Part shown: positions 50,745 to 61,790 of the stretch, piece after piece
Position numbering within the stretch: position 1 is the first letter of the stretch
Layout: every line of letters starts with the position of its first letter
NCBI GenBank assembly: GCA_020055645.1
Contig: CM034548.1
Coordinates: forward strand, 3,658,001 to 3,722,000
DNA from: Tomocerus qinae
Taxonomy: Eukaryota > Arthropoda > Collembola > Entomobryomorpha > Tomoceridae
Direction of reading: 5' to 3'
Length of the DNA: 64,000 nucleotides
Program-made: the position numbers and the translations under genes
Notes under the pieces: generated by a model
Told to the model about the DNA's origin: nothing
Seen by the model: the letters and a program-made list of their open reading frames with translations, nothing else
The model's database searches: none

Positions 50745-53700
50745 CTAAAGAACACAATCCAATCGTTAATTATGGACGATTGTCTGACAAACCAAGGTAG
50801 CTGAAACTCTTTTGTTATAACTTAATAAAAGCTAAGCCCAAGGTTCTTAATATAATTTTGTTAATTAACAGACTGTCCATATCACTGCTAAATTTCCGTC
50901 TTGGATAAGGATTTTATGTGCCTCATGTAATGTAATAAATATTTTATAGGCCAGCCTCGGGGGTATTTTACCAGTCCTCTATTGTAGTACATAATAACAA
51001 TACCTGCCTAGTGTTCTGTTAGGATCTTTCATGGTAGGCCACATAAGGAAAGTTATATAATACTAATTAAAACTAAAGCTGAAAATAGATACACGACTCA
51101 AAATTGAGCATTATTTGATCAATAAAATATTTAGTGTACTGATTCAAAGAATGTGAGTGAACACAATTAAACGGCATGGCCCAACAACCTACTAAATGGA
51201 AAACAGTAGAATTTAGGTTATTTTGATGGCTTATGGCCTTTTTTGTAGTGCTAAAAGTAACTATAATTGTAATTATAATATTACACATATACCACAGTTT
51301 TCTGGACTAGGTGAACTTCAACTGCAGCTAGGCTAGTGATAGTATATAGCAAATGTATCCACCAGGATGTAAATAAGTCTACGAAGTGCAAAAGAAATTG
51401 CATAATTCAAATATCTATGGACTTAATTCTTTAAACATTCTAATCTCGCATTTATATTTAACCAAACAATGTGAATTAAATTTTAAAAATGGAAAAGCCC
51501 GGACTTAAGACAATATTCCCCAGGGATTGGGTTTCGAAGGCATTTGTTACTTTCGAGTCGCATTGATTATTACTAAACAGGCGAATAAGAAAAAAGTACA
51601 TGCACAATACGCAAAACGCATTACAAAATTACAAATATATATTTACTAATGACTGCCTGGTCAATATTGGCCCTAGTACCAAGCTACCAGCTACATAGCT
51701 ACTTAGGGATGATCCGAATAGTGAATTATATATGATAAACAATTTTAAATCAGCATCAATGATGACACTGTTCTAAATTTTAATTACTTGTAGTTTGTTT
51801 TTGATGAATTGTAACATGTTAAATAAATGGTACTTATTAGGGTACATTTAGGTTCTATCCAGTAGGTAGGTAAATTAATTCTGAGTCCATTAACTATCAA
51901 TAGTGGTTGGGCATTATTAAAGAAATGAACTAGTTTTAATGTAATGAGACGAAATTTGGTGGTGGAAAGAGGACAGAGCGTTTAGTGAACTGAAACTACT
52001 ACGTCGAAAGTTATTTTTGTGGAAGTTATAATTAATGAGATTGGAAAGCGGATATAGAGGAAGTTACCTTGACTGAAGTTTCTGGTTGTCGTAATTTCAC
52101 TCAGGTCCCGTCGTTTGTGCTTTGCAGTGTACAGCGGGGCAAAGAAAGAGAATAATTGTGTAGCTGCCAATGTTTACTGTACAGAGAAGGGCAATTAGAT
52201 AAAAGCTTCTTTCCTGTGTTCTCTGCAGCTGCAAGAAATGAAATGCCACAGTTTAAAGAGACTGACGCCGGAGAAAGAGAGCAGTAAAAGCACCTGAGGC
52301 ACCGAACACGGGAATCCAATTCGATCCACTTCACACACAACAGGAAGTAAATAAATTGATATTTTAAGTGTGTACAGCGAGAGAGCGAGAGAAAATACTT
52401 TTCTAGACGGAGCGAGTTAGCAGAGATGTTCCAGGGAAGAAAGTTTCCAAGCAACTGACTCCCAGACCCAACAACAAGCAGCGAGACTTTATTTCTCCTC
52501 TCCACTGTCAATAGCCCGCCCGCCCGTCAGCCCGCCTGCTGTTCCATGGACTAAATTTAAAACATTGTCTCATCTGAAGGGCCATTAAGCCTTGTACAAT
52601 TCCCTTCCTTAATGAAAAAATGGATTTCAAGTGTCCCATAAAATTACACAATTATTGAACCCAATACAAAATAAATGATTTCTCATTCTCGCATTGTCCA
52701 TCCATACAATCTGTTAAACAAGCTCTAATTTAATAGTAACTGTAAAAGAAGGATTTCTTCTTCCGTCATTCGTGTGAAACTTTACCATGTTCAACGTTAA
52801 TAAGAAAGGAACTGGATACCTAGTACTTACATCTATATTATGGAACACGGACAGAATAGGGAACGTCTGATGTACTATAGCTACTATATTGTAGTATTTT
52901 GTAAGTATGACTCATGGGAGCTCAGCTTAAGATTTCTTTAATAAGAAATTTCACAATTTCATTGCAGTACCTCCTTTTTTGTTCCTATCTACATTACTCA
53001 CACTATTTAACCAACGTATTCGGTGATTGCTTTAATTAATAAAAAAGGAGTATCTCATTTCATTTTTAGTAAGCCCAATGAATTCGGTCAACATAGAACT
53101 ATCATAATACATTTTCATATATTGTAACACGGTAAAAAATTATTGGGTTAATGTCACACACTCAAATCAAAGTGGGATGTAGAAAACGGAGTGCTAGCTA
53201 GCGGAGAAATAAATAGTAAACTAGGCCTACGCATACCAGCGCACAACAACGACGTAAGTATAACGTAGCTAAAAGTTAGCCGAACATTTAAGAGGGTCAG
53301 CGTAAAACTGACGTGACATTTATGGGGAGTTGAGAAGAACTAGAACTGATGTACATTGGCCTGATCCTTTTACGGCTGAGTGACTTTACTGAGTGGCTAT
53401 CTCACTTATTTATTTTTGGTTTGCCCTGCCTTATCTCATTTGGTGTAAAATGAATCTTCTTGTCGTCACCGACTAGCGACTGCAGAGAGTCAAATCGATT
53501 GTGTCGTGCTTAGCGTCGTTGGTCTTTGGAGTCTAAAGCCTCCTACCTAAAGCCTCGCCCTTCTACCAAAGAAATATCTAGACTCATCTATATTCTGGCT
53601 GCCTGACAATGCCACTGCCAACCGTATTGTCAGAGACACTTCACCGACTCACTGATGCAAGGCAGACACAAAACACATTATTATTACGAGAGCCCTGCAC

Positions 53701-55213
53701 TTTTACTTACGCAGTACAAAATAATGTTTTAGATTATGTTCTCTAATGCACAGTATAATAATATAAAATGTGGCCAAGTACCTACATTAGTATTCGCATG
53801 CAAAATGGAACACAAAAGTGCACTCATGTGTGTATAAATGTTGGCAGCCGCCAGTCAGAATCAGCAACAGGTTTTCCTTAAATCCTCTTAAGCCTCTTCT
53901 GTCTGCATCGCTGGCTTAATTCTGTTACCTACATAGTGCCATATAGCACACTTATTATTATTAGATACGTCATGGAATAACAACGTGTATGTGCACTTAC
54001 CTACAAATCCCACACTCAAGACTAAACTCTAATGCGCTTGATTGGACACTGAATGGCACAAAAAAGTTCCAGAAATTTTGAACCCGTCTAATGCTACGAT
54101 GTTTTTATAACGGTCTTGTGCAAACCGGTTCCTATCCTTTCCCTTAACGCCACATGTGCTTAATGGCTACAAATTGTAACAAAGGACATCACTACATGGA
54201 AAAATAATGAATTAACCCAACTTAAGCCTAAAAGTAAAGTAAAGTGTAAAGTGTTAATTAAATAAACGTTGTTAACTTTTTAGCGCTAATACAAATATCT
54301 ACCATACTAGTTTCTCAATATAAAGCGACAAAAATATTTTCTGAACCTTGAAGTTGTAATAATTTTTCAATCTCCAAGGGCACATCCAAATTTAAAGTAA
54401 AATCAGCACCACCCTGTAGAATCTAAAGGGAGTTGCCGAGTAGCAGCATTTTATTCAGTTCTTCCCATTTCTCAATGTAATGTTTTATTTGGAGTGAAAG
54501 CTTTCACTTTGTCCTGGCTTATCATAACCCTTTCACTGCATTTTTCACAATTTTCCCATTTATTCCAGTTGTATGACCAGTATGCTGGCGTTGTCATAAG
54601 ACATTTTGACACTTTTAGCTTTCCCCAATTTAAAAATTAGAATATCGTCCAAGCAACCATTGTACTCTACAATAAAACCATTGTAGAGTACCTTGAAGGC
54701 CATAAAATCTGAATGTTGTAGTAGCAGTAGGGTCAGAATGGCGATTGGTGAAATTTGGAGAAATTCTATCCGTAGTCCTATAGCAGAGGAAGGATTAATC
54801 GGGTTTCCAGCACGTCAGGTTCCCGCTTTCGGTTAGAAAGGCTTACCAGTATGTATCTGTATTTCTATGCAGATACTTATTTAGCGTTAGCAGTGTCAAA
54901 TCGAATTAAATGGCTTATTCTTCCTCAATTTCCTCCAAATTGAGATCCGATCCATTTTGTAACCCAAAGGAACAATTGAAATAAGTAATAGTGTAATAGA
55001 ATTAAGCTTTTTTCAAGGTTTTCTCGATGCGTAGAGCATTGATAACTCATCCCTCTTATATGGAATATAAACTTGACGTATTTTATAAAACGTATTGGAT
55101 ATTTGCTGAATATAAACAGGATAAAATATAAAAAACTCAACAACCATATTATTTTGCAAATGTATTGTAATAAAATGACTCCAGGCCAAAAGTAATGTAC
55201 AGGGTGTATAACT
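50745..55213. other. Non-coding region with a possible upstream promoter
   Basis: No recognised exon. 52500-52545 is GC-rich (GGGCGGGCGGGC on the minus strand, Sp1/KLF-like) and could be the promoter or 5' UTR of the minus-strand gene downstream. This is weak. A 12-bp-stem hairpin lies at 54662-54691. Confidence 0.3.
54662..54691. repeat. Perfect 12-bp-stem inverted repeat
   Basis: GTACTCTACAAT, a 6-bp loop, then its exact reverse complement ATTGTAGAGTAC. Confidence 0.7.
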
Positions 55214-55973
55214 GCTACGGTTCACCCCCTAATTGTCAACACTAAAATCCCAACACATCAAAAGTACTTTTTGTCAACACGCTTTTCCTTATTGTCAACA
55301 CCACTTTTCCTTTTTTGCCAACAGAAATTTTTATTCATTGCACTAATTGTATTGCCTAAGAATTCCTTCCATCTACCCAACCTAACCTTTTACTCCTTCA
55401 GCAAACTCTCCGTTTTTTTCTACCACTACTGCACTGTCTGCACTACATAGCCCTTTCTGTACATGATCAGTACTTTTTTTTCTGGTCTTTGAGTTCTTGG
55501 ACTATAAATATATAACCGTTTCTGGCCAGTGTTTGGGTCACTTTATTCTTCGTTTCGGAAGTAAATAAAGAAAAATATAAATACGATGCCATTTTTTCCT
55601 TATGTATTATTGTGAGTGCACAGCTTGAAGAGACAAGAACAAATAAATTTCAGAGTCAGAGACTTACCTTCTATTCCCCATTGCATTCATTACCAGCAAT
55701 TTAAATATCAGTTAATGCAAAAAATGGTAATCAACCCAGGCAGTAACTTAGAATAGGGGAGGAATGTAAATGTGACAACAAAACACAATATCTTACATGA
55801 ACTGTATAACGTAAACTGCCCTCATTTATAAGGAGTACATTTCCTTATAACGTGTTGACAAAAAGAGTCTTGGTGTTGACAGAAAGGTGTTGACAAAAAA
55901 ACCGTAAAAAATGTTGTTGACAAAAGAGGGTTGACAAAAAGGTGTTGACAATTAGGGGTTCTTCCGCTACGGT
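55214..55973. mobile_element. Foldback-like transposon, TGTTGACAAAAAGG family, copy D with 8-bp TSD
   Basis: The element is 55222-55965, flanked by exact repeats GCTACGGT (55214-55221 and 55966-55973). The left arm (55222-55325) holds CCCCCTAATTGTCAACAC, then CTTTTTGTCAACACG, TATTGTCAACACC and a TTTTGCCAACAG variant. The right arm (55853-55965) holds the inverted GTGTTGACAAAAAG motif six times and ends ACAATTAGGGGTTCTTCC. About 525 bp separate the arms. No transposase. Confidence 0.78.
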
Positions 55974-56165
55974 ACCCCCGGTATCTAAAGAACAAGAAAT
56001 AGTGCAGAGCAAAACCGATGGTATCAACCTAGTACCCCCCGAGTTCGAATACCCCCTATTCGAATAGGCCCCTCCCGTCCTAATACTTCCCGGCATACTA
56101 CCACCCCCGGTTCGATACCCCCCTCCCGCAAGACTTCTTCCCCGTTACATTACCCCCCCCCCGAA
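55974..56165. repeat. C-rich array of TACCCCC motifs
   Basis: About six TACCCCC or ACCCCCC motifs, some joined to TTCGAATA (for example GTTCGAATACCCCCTATTCG), ending in a C10 run at about 56152-56162. It starts right at the end of transposon copy D. Probably another repeat arm or degraded array; there is no coding sense. Confidence 0.5.
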
Positions 56166-56890
56166 ACGATAATAAATAATTGATGTTAATCGTCCACGAT
56201 GCTATATAGTAAAGGAAAAACCAGGAAAATGAAAAATGGTAAAAACGAGATTGGTCATTACTATTAATTAGTTGATAATAGTTATTATGTATCTGTAGTT
56301 ATTAGTAATGTTCACAGTGGTCAAGTGAGCACGCTTCGTTAACAATGGAGGTGGTCAAGATCCCAAATTTTTCTGGATGGGATTCTAAGAAAGGCTGCGA
56401 AACCCAGACTTATAAAGAGAAAATTTTGCGACTAGGAAAAATCCAGAAACTTGGGAAACGGGTTATTTTTAGTGATATTTGCTGTGCTACTTCGGGTACA
56501 GGGACACCTTAGCAGTTACAAGCCCTGTATATTGCTATTAACGGTTAGAATCATAGAAAAACATAGGAAGAAAGAATTTACAAAATTGAGAATTCAAGCG
56601 GTAAAAATTTTTGTAGGGATTAAAAAATCGGTAAAATGTATTTCTTAACTATTTTTCAGTGTAGTCAATTAAACACAAAACTAAAGTCATAACAGAAAGC
56701 TCACCCGAGAGTATATATTTAATAGTTAGTTCAATTTCAATTCAGCGTGGCACACTTCGTACTCCGATTTACTAATATTGATGATTATAATATTTTAAAG
56801 ATATCTGTGACCACAACAACGTCAGTAGTGGAGTACTAAGGGGTGTCCTACGATCCGCACCCTCTTCCTCCCACTTTTCCTTTTTTATAA

Positions 56891-56910
56891 GGGGTCGGCT
56901 GGCCGACCCC
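56891..56910. repeat. GC-rich hairpin
   Basis: GGGGTCGGCTGGCCGACCCC folds as a 9-bp stem with a 2-bp centre. It sits next to C-rich sequence of unlike composition (56950-57130). Confidence 0.6.
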
Positions 56911-56949
56911 CTAAGCATGTATAAGCAGTGTAGCCATGTCATATAGCCT

Positions 56950-58540
56950 AGCGTAAGCAAGTCCCTATAGTCCCCACCCCTTCCTCCCCACCCGCAGGTC
57001 CCTCACCCGCCAACTCCCCGCCGGTCCCTCGCCCGCCGTTCCTTTGCGCGCCAAAATTTGGCAATCCGCCGTTCCTCCCAACTCCCACCCGCCAAACCCG
57101 CCGATTTCCCCGGTCGAGAAACCACGGAGCAGCGTGGAGAGAGATGCTTCCACTCCAAAAGCTGATGGCCGACTGAGCTCTCTCGCCCCCTTACATGAGT
57201 ATATAAGATGCTGGTCCCTCTCTCTCCCCTAACGCTAATTGGCTGATGCCATCTAACCCCCTCTCTACCATTGGCTATAATAAAACTCTTTCTTATTGGC
57301 TATAATAAAACCCATTTCTATTCGCTGAGTGTTCCCTATAGATGCTATATGCTATAAGAAATACACAGTACACAAGTTAGGTTATATTTCATACATCAAA
57401 TTTATTCTTATATCAAATGATGTGTCATATCAATTGCGTACATATTAAATACATATATATGTGCATATCAAATAATTTGCATATTAATTAGGTAAAATTG
57501 CATATTAAGAATTTTGCATATTAATTAGGTATAATAAATATTTTACATATTAATTAGGTAAATTTGCATATTAATTAAATATTTTGCATATTAATTAAGT
57601 AATCAATACTAAGTTTAAGTTACATTGTACTTGGAAAGAAAGAGAGAATACAGAATTATTCCTGTAAGCAAACGTTGAAGATACGTTAGAAAGGAATGTG
57701 AGAGACAAGGGCCCTAAGGGAATGGATGGAGAATGAAGAGAGTGTACAGGATTATTCCTGTTTGCAAACGTTAAAGATACGTTGGCAGGGAGAGAGAAGG
57801 AGCCTTAGGGGGAAGAATAACCTTGGAGTCATAGAATACCGATGGTGGCTGTGAAGCTGGCGCTTCACTATAGAAGACCAGCTTCCATAAGAGAAATGGT
57901 CCACACTTGGAATACACGTAGGTACATACGAGAGCCAATGAGAGAGCGGCTGCGTCCGACCAATAGCAAAACGGCTGCGTACCTTGTAGCAACAGCAAGG
58001 AACTCTTGATGAGAGATATACTTGGGAGACGTATAGAAGCCTAAGCTGGTCTTCCTCTTGTTCCTTGCTTGGAGTTATAGAAAGGAATGTTAACAAAGGG
58101 ACCTGAGGCAATGGAGGAGAGACTTGAAGTAGAAAAGACAAGACAGGAAAGTACATCAACATAGCAATAGCTTATATAGTGTATGTTGTAATAGCTTATA
58201 TAGTATATGTTATAATACTTTATATATAGTTTAACAAAAGATGAATCATAACATGAATGTTGTTAAAAACCAAGAAATACTTTACATAACAAAGATTATT
58301 TAAAGAAATATGTTACAGAACTTCATAAAACTAAGAAAAATATGTTATAAACTTAAGAAAAACTAAGATAAACCAAGATAAAACTTTGTAAAACTAGCAA
58401 AAAACTAAGAAAAAACTAACAAAAACTAAGAAAAAACACTGTGAAACACGCTAAAAACTGTCAAAAACACCGGAAAACACCGGAAAACACGATAAACGAT
58501 ATGCAGGCCTGTGAGTGCGCTGAGAAATTTTTAATAAGGG
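56950..58540. other. Low-complexity, promoter-like region beside the virus-like island
   Basis: A C-rich block with repeated CCCGCC (56960-57120) is followed by several ATTGG (inverted CCAAT) motifs, including two copies of ATTGGCTATAATAAAAC-type sequence (57270-57312). Next come six copies of GCATATTAATTA-type sequence (57478-57600), two related blocks about 97 bp apart containing ATTATTCCTGT and CAAACGTT (57650-57690, 57747-57785), and A-rich AAAAACTAAG repeats (58330-58440). I see no supportable gene. It could be a terminal repeat or regulatory part of the neighbouring insertion. Confidence 0.4.
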
Positions 58541-58841
58541 ACAAGTGGCTTGCGAGCTTACTTGGCGAATCTTCTGCCGTGAGGTATTGGGTAGTTCTCC
58601 TTTCTTGTTGGTGAAGTGGAGAGGTCCATTGGTTGTAAAGATAGTAGTGAAGGGCTTATTGGAATGCTATCATCAGTGCTCTTGGTTGAGCTTGGTGGAT
58701 GACCTGGCCATGTATATTCTTTCAATTCCTTCTCGTCTAAGATCAAAGGGGGGCCGACTAAGGACTGTGGCACGTGCTGCAAACGCCCATTCCTATATAG
58801 AAAGTGTGATTAAGTACATTTATAGTCTATTATTACTACAT

Positions 58842-59212
58842 TTATACACATACATATATTATTACTTTATATATCAATTTTATATAACTTACCAGTCTTC
58901 TTTTATTGTTCAAACAGAAGCCGCAGGCTTGTTTACCGTCTCTATAAATGTAGAACTCTGCCTTCTTGGCCCTGGGGTGGTGGTAAGTTTTCAGTAAGGA
59001 GTATTTTGAGTGGCAATTTTCGGTATAACACCGCATCCACTGCTTCATGTCACTTTCATCTGGAATTGCTGTCTTCAGGTAGTTGTCCATCTTAATTTTG
59101 TTGAAATGACATCGGTAGCATTCCCTCCGGAAATCTTCCCCAACATAATTTCGTCGTAAGTGGACGAAATGTGGTCATAATCGCAGAAACGACATGTAAG
59201 TCTATAATATTA
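58842..59212 (-). pseudogene. Degraded cysteine-rich ORF
   Basis: A minus-strand open frame with paired cysteines (CYRC, CYTENC, CGFC) runs on from an upstream segment, in another frame, that carries CRFCDYDH. The switch falls near a G run at about 59136-59140, consistent with a one-base loss. There is no convincing start. The spacing of Cys pairs suggests a zinc-binding protein, but I do not recognise the family. It lies in line with, and on the same strand as, the virus-like genes at 59.4-61.4 kb. Confidence 0.4.
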
Positions 59213-59455
59213 GAATGTATAACCTTAGTAAATTTTATATACATATATTAATGTACTATAGTATAGTATAGTTTATATATATAGTAAAAGGGCTTACGAA
59301 ATTTTTTTGAAGCTAGCTTCGTCGTGTTGAAATACAAAAGAACTTTTCCGTGACGGTGGGCATGTTTGGATTTGCTTTAAGAAACTTGATCACTGTTCTG
59401 AAAACCACAATTAACTTTTAGAAAATATTACTTTGGTAACTTTAGATTTTTAAAC

Positions 59456-59965
59456 TCACTCGTTGCTGTAGACTTTAGCTAGGAAGATATCATACCACTC
59501 TAACTCATCAGGGTCTTCTGCATTGAGAAGACGTTGTACATGTTCAATCTGCTCCTTGTGTTCGTTGGTGTGAAGCCGCGTAAAGTCGAATAGGGGGTTG
59601 ATGCAGTAGTTCAGTTTATCCCCTACACATGCACTGCACTTTTCATGGTATGGGTAGTGGTCCCTATGAATAATGCTTCCAGGCACAAACTCAATGTCTT
59701 TCTGTACACTGCTTGCAATATGTGTGGGGAATACGTCTCTAAGCACTGCGGCTGTAAGTTTGTATACACAAAGTATAACAGCTAAGCACTCCCTTTGTGT
59801 ATATCTGCCTCTCGGTTGGCCCCATGTGGTAGGATGTTTATCAAAGTCTACTTCGCACAAACAATGTCTGAGATGCAATACTAGTTTATTAGGTTTGCTG
59901 TCTCTATATACGTGCACTTGGTATATATGGTCTATAAGAATCATAAATTCTATTATAATAGCCAT
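59456..59965 (-). CDS. Unknown ORF in virus-like island
   Basis: An intact 169-codon frame whose ATG (59965-59963) overlaps the stop of the upstream RING-encoding frame as TAATG. It has mixed composition, includes HYPYHEKCSAC and a run of charged residues near the end (QRLLNAEDPDELEWYD), and has no membrane segment. I do not recognise the family. The tight overlap and lack of introns are unlike the host genes in this window and suggest a viral origin. An open extension to 60016 exists but overlaps the preceding RING domain in another frame, so I prefer the internal ATG. Confidence 0.55.
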   Translation of the reverse strand: MAIIIEFMILIDHIYQVHVYRDSKPNKLVLHLRHCLCEVDFDKHPTTWGQPRGRYTQRECLAVILCVYKLTAAVLRDVFPTHIASSVQKDIEFVPGSIIHRDHYPYHEKCSACVGDKLNYCINPLFDFTRLHTNEHKEQIEHVQRLLNAEDPDELEWYDIFLAKVYSNE

Positions 59966-60410
59966 TATAGATATACTACCTTTACGGCCTTGATATTTCC
60001 TCTGCATATAAAACACTTGCCAAATTTATAGCAGCACTGTCCGCATGTAGCTAGATGACTGCAGGGAAGAAATTCAAACACTATTTTCCTCGACACACAT
60101 ATATGACACTCGTTTTTTGGATTCTCAACTTCGCTTGTTAGCTAACTTATAACTTAGATACTAACTAAGATAACTTTTAGCATATAAACACTGCTTCCTA
60201 TGTAAGTCAAATCTTTTTTCTATATGAGATAGGTTAAAGAAGGGTAAGTCACAATAGAAACATACCATATATAAATCTTCAGTTATAAAGAATCCTTCCT
60301 TTGCGTACTGTACCCAGTTACTAAGTTCTTTAGGTAGTATAGAAAAAGAATTCTTACGTATTTCAATGTCGTCGTAGTTTGGATGTTTTATCTTACATGC
60401 ACTGATGGTA
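59965..60410 (-). pseudogene. Second BIR/RING (IAP-like) gene, broken
   Basis: The first half (about 60410-60165) has BIR-type marks: NWVQYAKEGFF followed by CFYCD, then a reduced His/Cys tail. The second half (about 60115-59967) is a clear RING with the spacing C-x2-C-x11-C-x-H-x3-C-x2-C-x6-C-x2-C, starting CHIC and ending CFIC. The two halves lie in different frames separated by stops (about 60125-60170). No in-frame ATG precedes the BIR half. IAP proteins of this layout block apoptosis in insects and are also carried by large DNA viruses. This copy appears inactive as read. Confidence 0.65.
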
Positions 60411-60416
60411 GCCCTC

Positions 60417-60900
60417 TTAGGTGTATATCTTTAACATGCTTTCAATAGATTCCCGGCAAACTGGGCACTTGGATTGGGAGGTAACACAAATGGGGCACGC
60501 AAACAAGTGTGCACAAGGGAGATAAACAAAGGTTACTTCAAAAATCTGACAAATCTTACAAAGGTTTTTGTCGTCCTCTGCTGGTGGGAGTAGGGTAGTG
60601 TTTTTCGCTCTATGTTTATTAAGTAGAAGGTATGAACAGCCAACGTATGAAGTATTTAGGGCGTGTTCTAAAAATGGACAGTCGTTTGGTTCCCAATTAC
60701 TAAGATAAAAGTCCACAATAGAAGCACTGTACAGCGTCCTTATAAATTCCTTCTGCTCTTTTATAACAATAAAATCCGGCATTAGCCAAGTCAATAAGTT
60801 TTATAAAACTTACTGGCCAATTTGCTAAACTATCAAGTCTCTTTTGTAGTGTCACGTAATCTTCGACCACAGGGCCCTTACGCAAAATTGGATTACGCAT
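60417..60900 (-). pseudogene. BIR-RING inhibitor-of-apoptosis-like gene with a frameshift
   Basis: ATG 60900-60898 overlaps the stop of the upstream ORF (TAATG). The first frame carries the front of a BIR domain, ending CFYC and then a stop. The second frame carries the rest of the BIR (SNWEPNDCPFLEHA, then a Cys) and a C-terminal RING (CKIC...PCAHLFACPIC...CPVC) to a stop at 60417-60419. The break falls in a run of four T (forward A 60707-60710), so a single-base change, real or from assembly, disrupts it. One BIR plus one RING is the arrangement of baculovirus-type and small invertebrate IAPs. Confidence 0.75.
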
Positions 60901-61379
60901 TATAGTTGCAGTTGTCCAAAATCCATTGACAATTCTTCGTTGGTAAAAGCACTTAGCTCCTTACTCTTCCTCTTTTGTTCTTTTAGAATTTCATTCAAAG
61001 CAGTTCCTATAACGGCGATGTTATAATCATTACATAAAATATGATTCTGAAGTAACAATTCAAATCTATGTTTAAGTGTATGTGGTGGTCTGTCTGTTAG
61101 GCGATAGATAGATTGCTTCTCAATACGTACTGTAAGTTTCTTTTCAGCTGATAAAGCTTTATAATTGTTTACTTTGAGATGCAGAGAGGTTGAATGATAT
61201 AATGTAATATATAGAGTTGAGGTTAGGTAGTTACTACACAAAAAAATTTGAATACAAGAGACTTCCTTTACGCATCTACAACTGAACTCCCGCATTAACA
61301 ATAGATGAGAAAGGTCTGCATATAATAAGCTTGTTATATGCCCTTCAATATTATGTGTAAACTCTATAACACCAACCAT
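60900..61379 (-). CDS. Unknown ORF upstream of the IAP-like genes
   Basis: A 159-codon frame ending in TAATG overlap with the first IAP-like ORF. The C-terminal half is hydrophilic (ALNEILKEQKRKSKELSAF) and looks like genuine protein. The first 60 residues are less convincing, and translation may start at a later Met (for example the MREF at about 61294). No family recognised. Same strand and spacing as the IAP-like genes, so probably one compact gene set. Confidence 0.5.
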   Translation of the reverse strand: MVGVIEFTHNIEGHITSLLYADLSHLLLMREFSCRCVKEVSCIQIFLCSNYLTSTLYITLYHSTSLHLKVNNYKALSAEKKLTVRIEKQSIYRLTDRPPHTLKHRFELLLQNHILCNDYNIAVIGTALNEILKEQKRKSKELSAFTNEELSMDFGQLQL

Positions 61380-61433
61380 CCTGTTTGGGTTCTTTCTTTA
61401 GACTGGCGCTCAGTCGTACTTCTCCCCTTAGGG

Positions 61434-61790
61434 ATGGCGGTTAACGTTAAGCGTCTCTATCTCAATCCCCTATTCGCCGGTTCCTTGTCAGGGGCGTCAG
61501 GTTTAATCAAGAACAGAAAGCTAAAGGACAAGAAACTTGTTGTGAAGGAGTTGAGCAAGCTAAAGCCCTACGTATTACATAAGCCTGCAAGGTCAAGATT
61601 TCGTCAAAGGAAGTTCATGGTGCCTTTCAGGAATGAACAGGTTCAGATAGATTTATTAGATCTGTCAAAGTATAGCAAAGAGAACAATGGATATAAGTAT
61701 CTACTTACAGCTATAGATGTCTTTAGTAAAAAGGCACACATTGTTCCATTAAAAACAAAACATACTGCTCAAGCTGTGGAAGCAAGTTGA
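61434..61790 (+). pseudogene. Truncated retrovirus-like integrase (Polinton/adintovirus type)
   Basis: From ATG 61434 the frame gives LNPLFAGSLSGASGLIKNRK, then YVLHKPARSRFRQRKF, VQIDLLDLSKYSKENNGYKY and LLTAIDVFSKKAHIVPLK, stopping at TGA 61788-61790. This is the linker plus first part of an rve-type (DDE) integrase core. The first two catalytic Asp are present (QIDLLDL and AIDVFSK), but the region with the final Glu is lost. The KYxxxNxGYKYLL...DVFSK style is that of integrases from Polinton/Maverick elements and adintoviruses rather than retroviruses. It reads away from the IAP-like genes and shares a gap of only about 54 bp with the ORF ending at 61379. Confidence 0.72.

Noticed and set aside
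56095..56120. GGTTCGATACC resembling a tRNA T-loop
   Set aside because: It is inside a C-rich motif array, and no acceptor or anticodon arms can be drawn around it.
58545..58997. 150-codon plus-strand open frame
   Set aside because: It overlaps the antisense cysteine-rich frame, which has better protein character. Its own translation is compositionally random.
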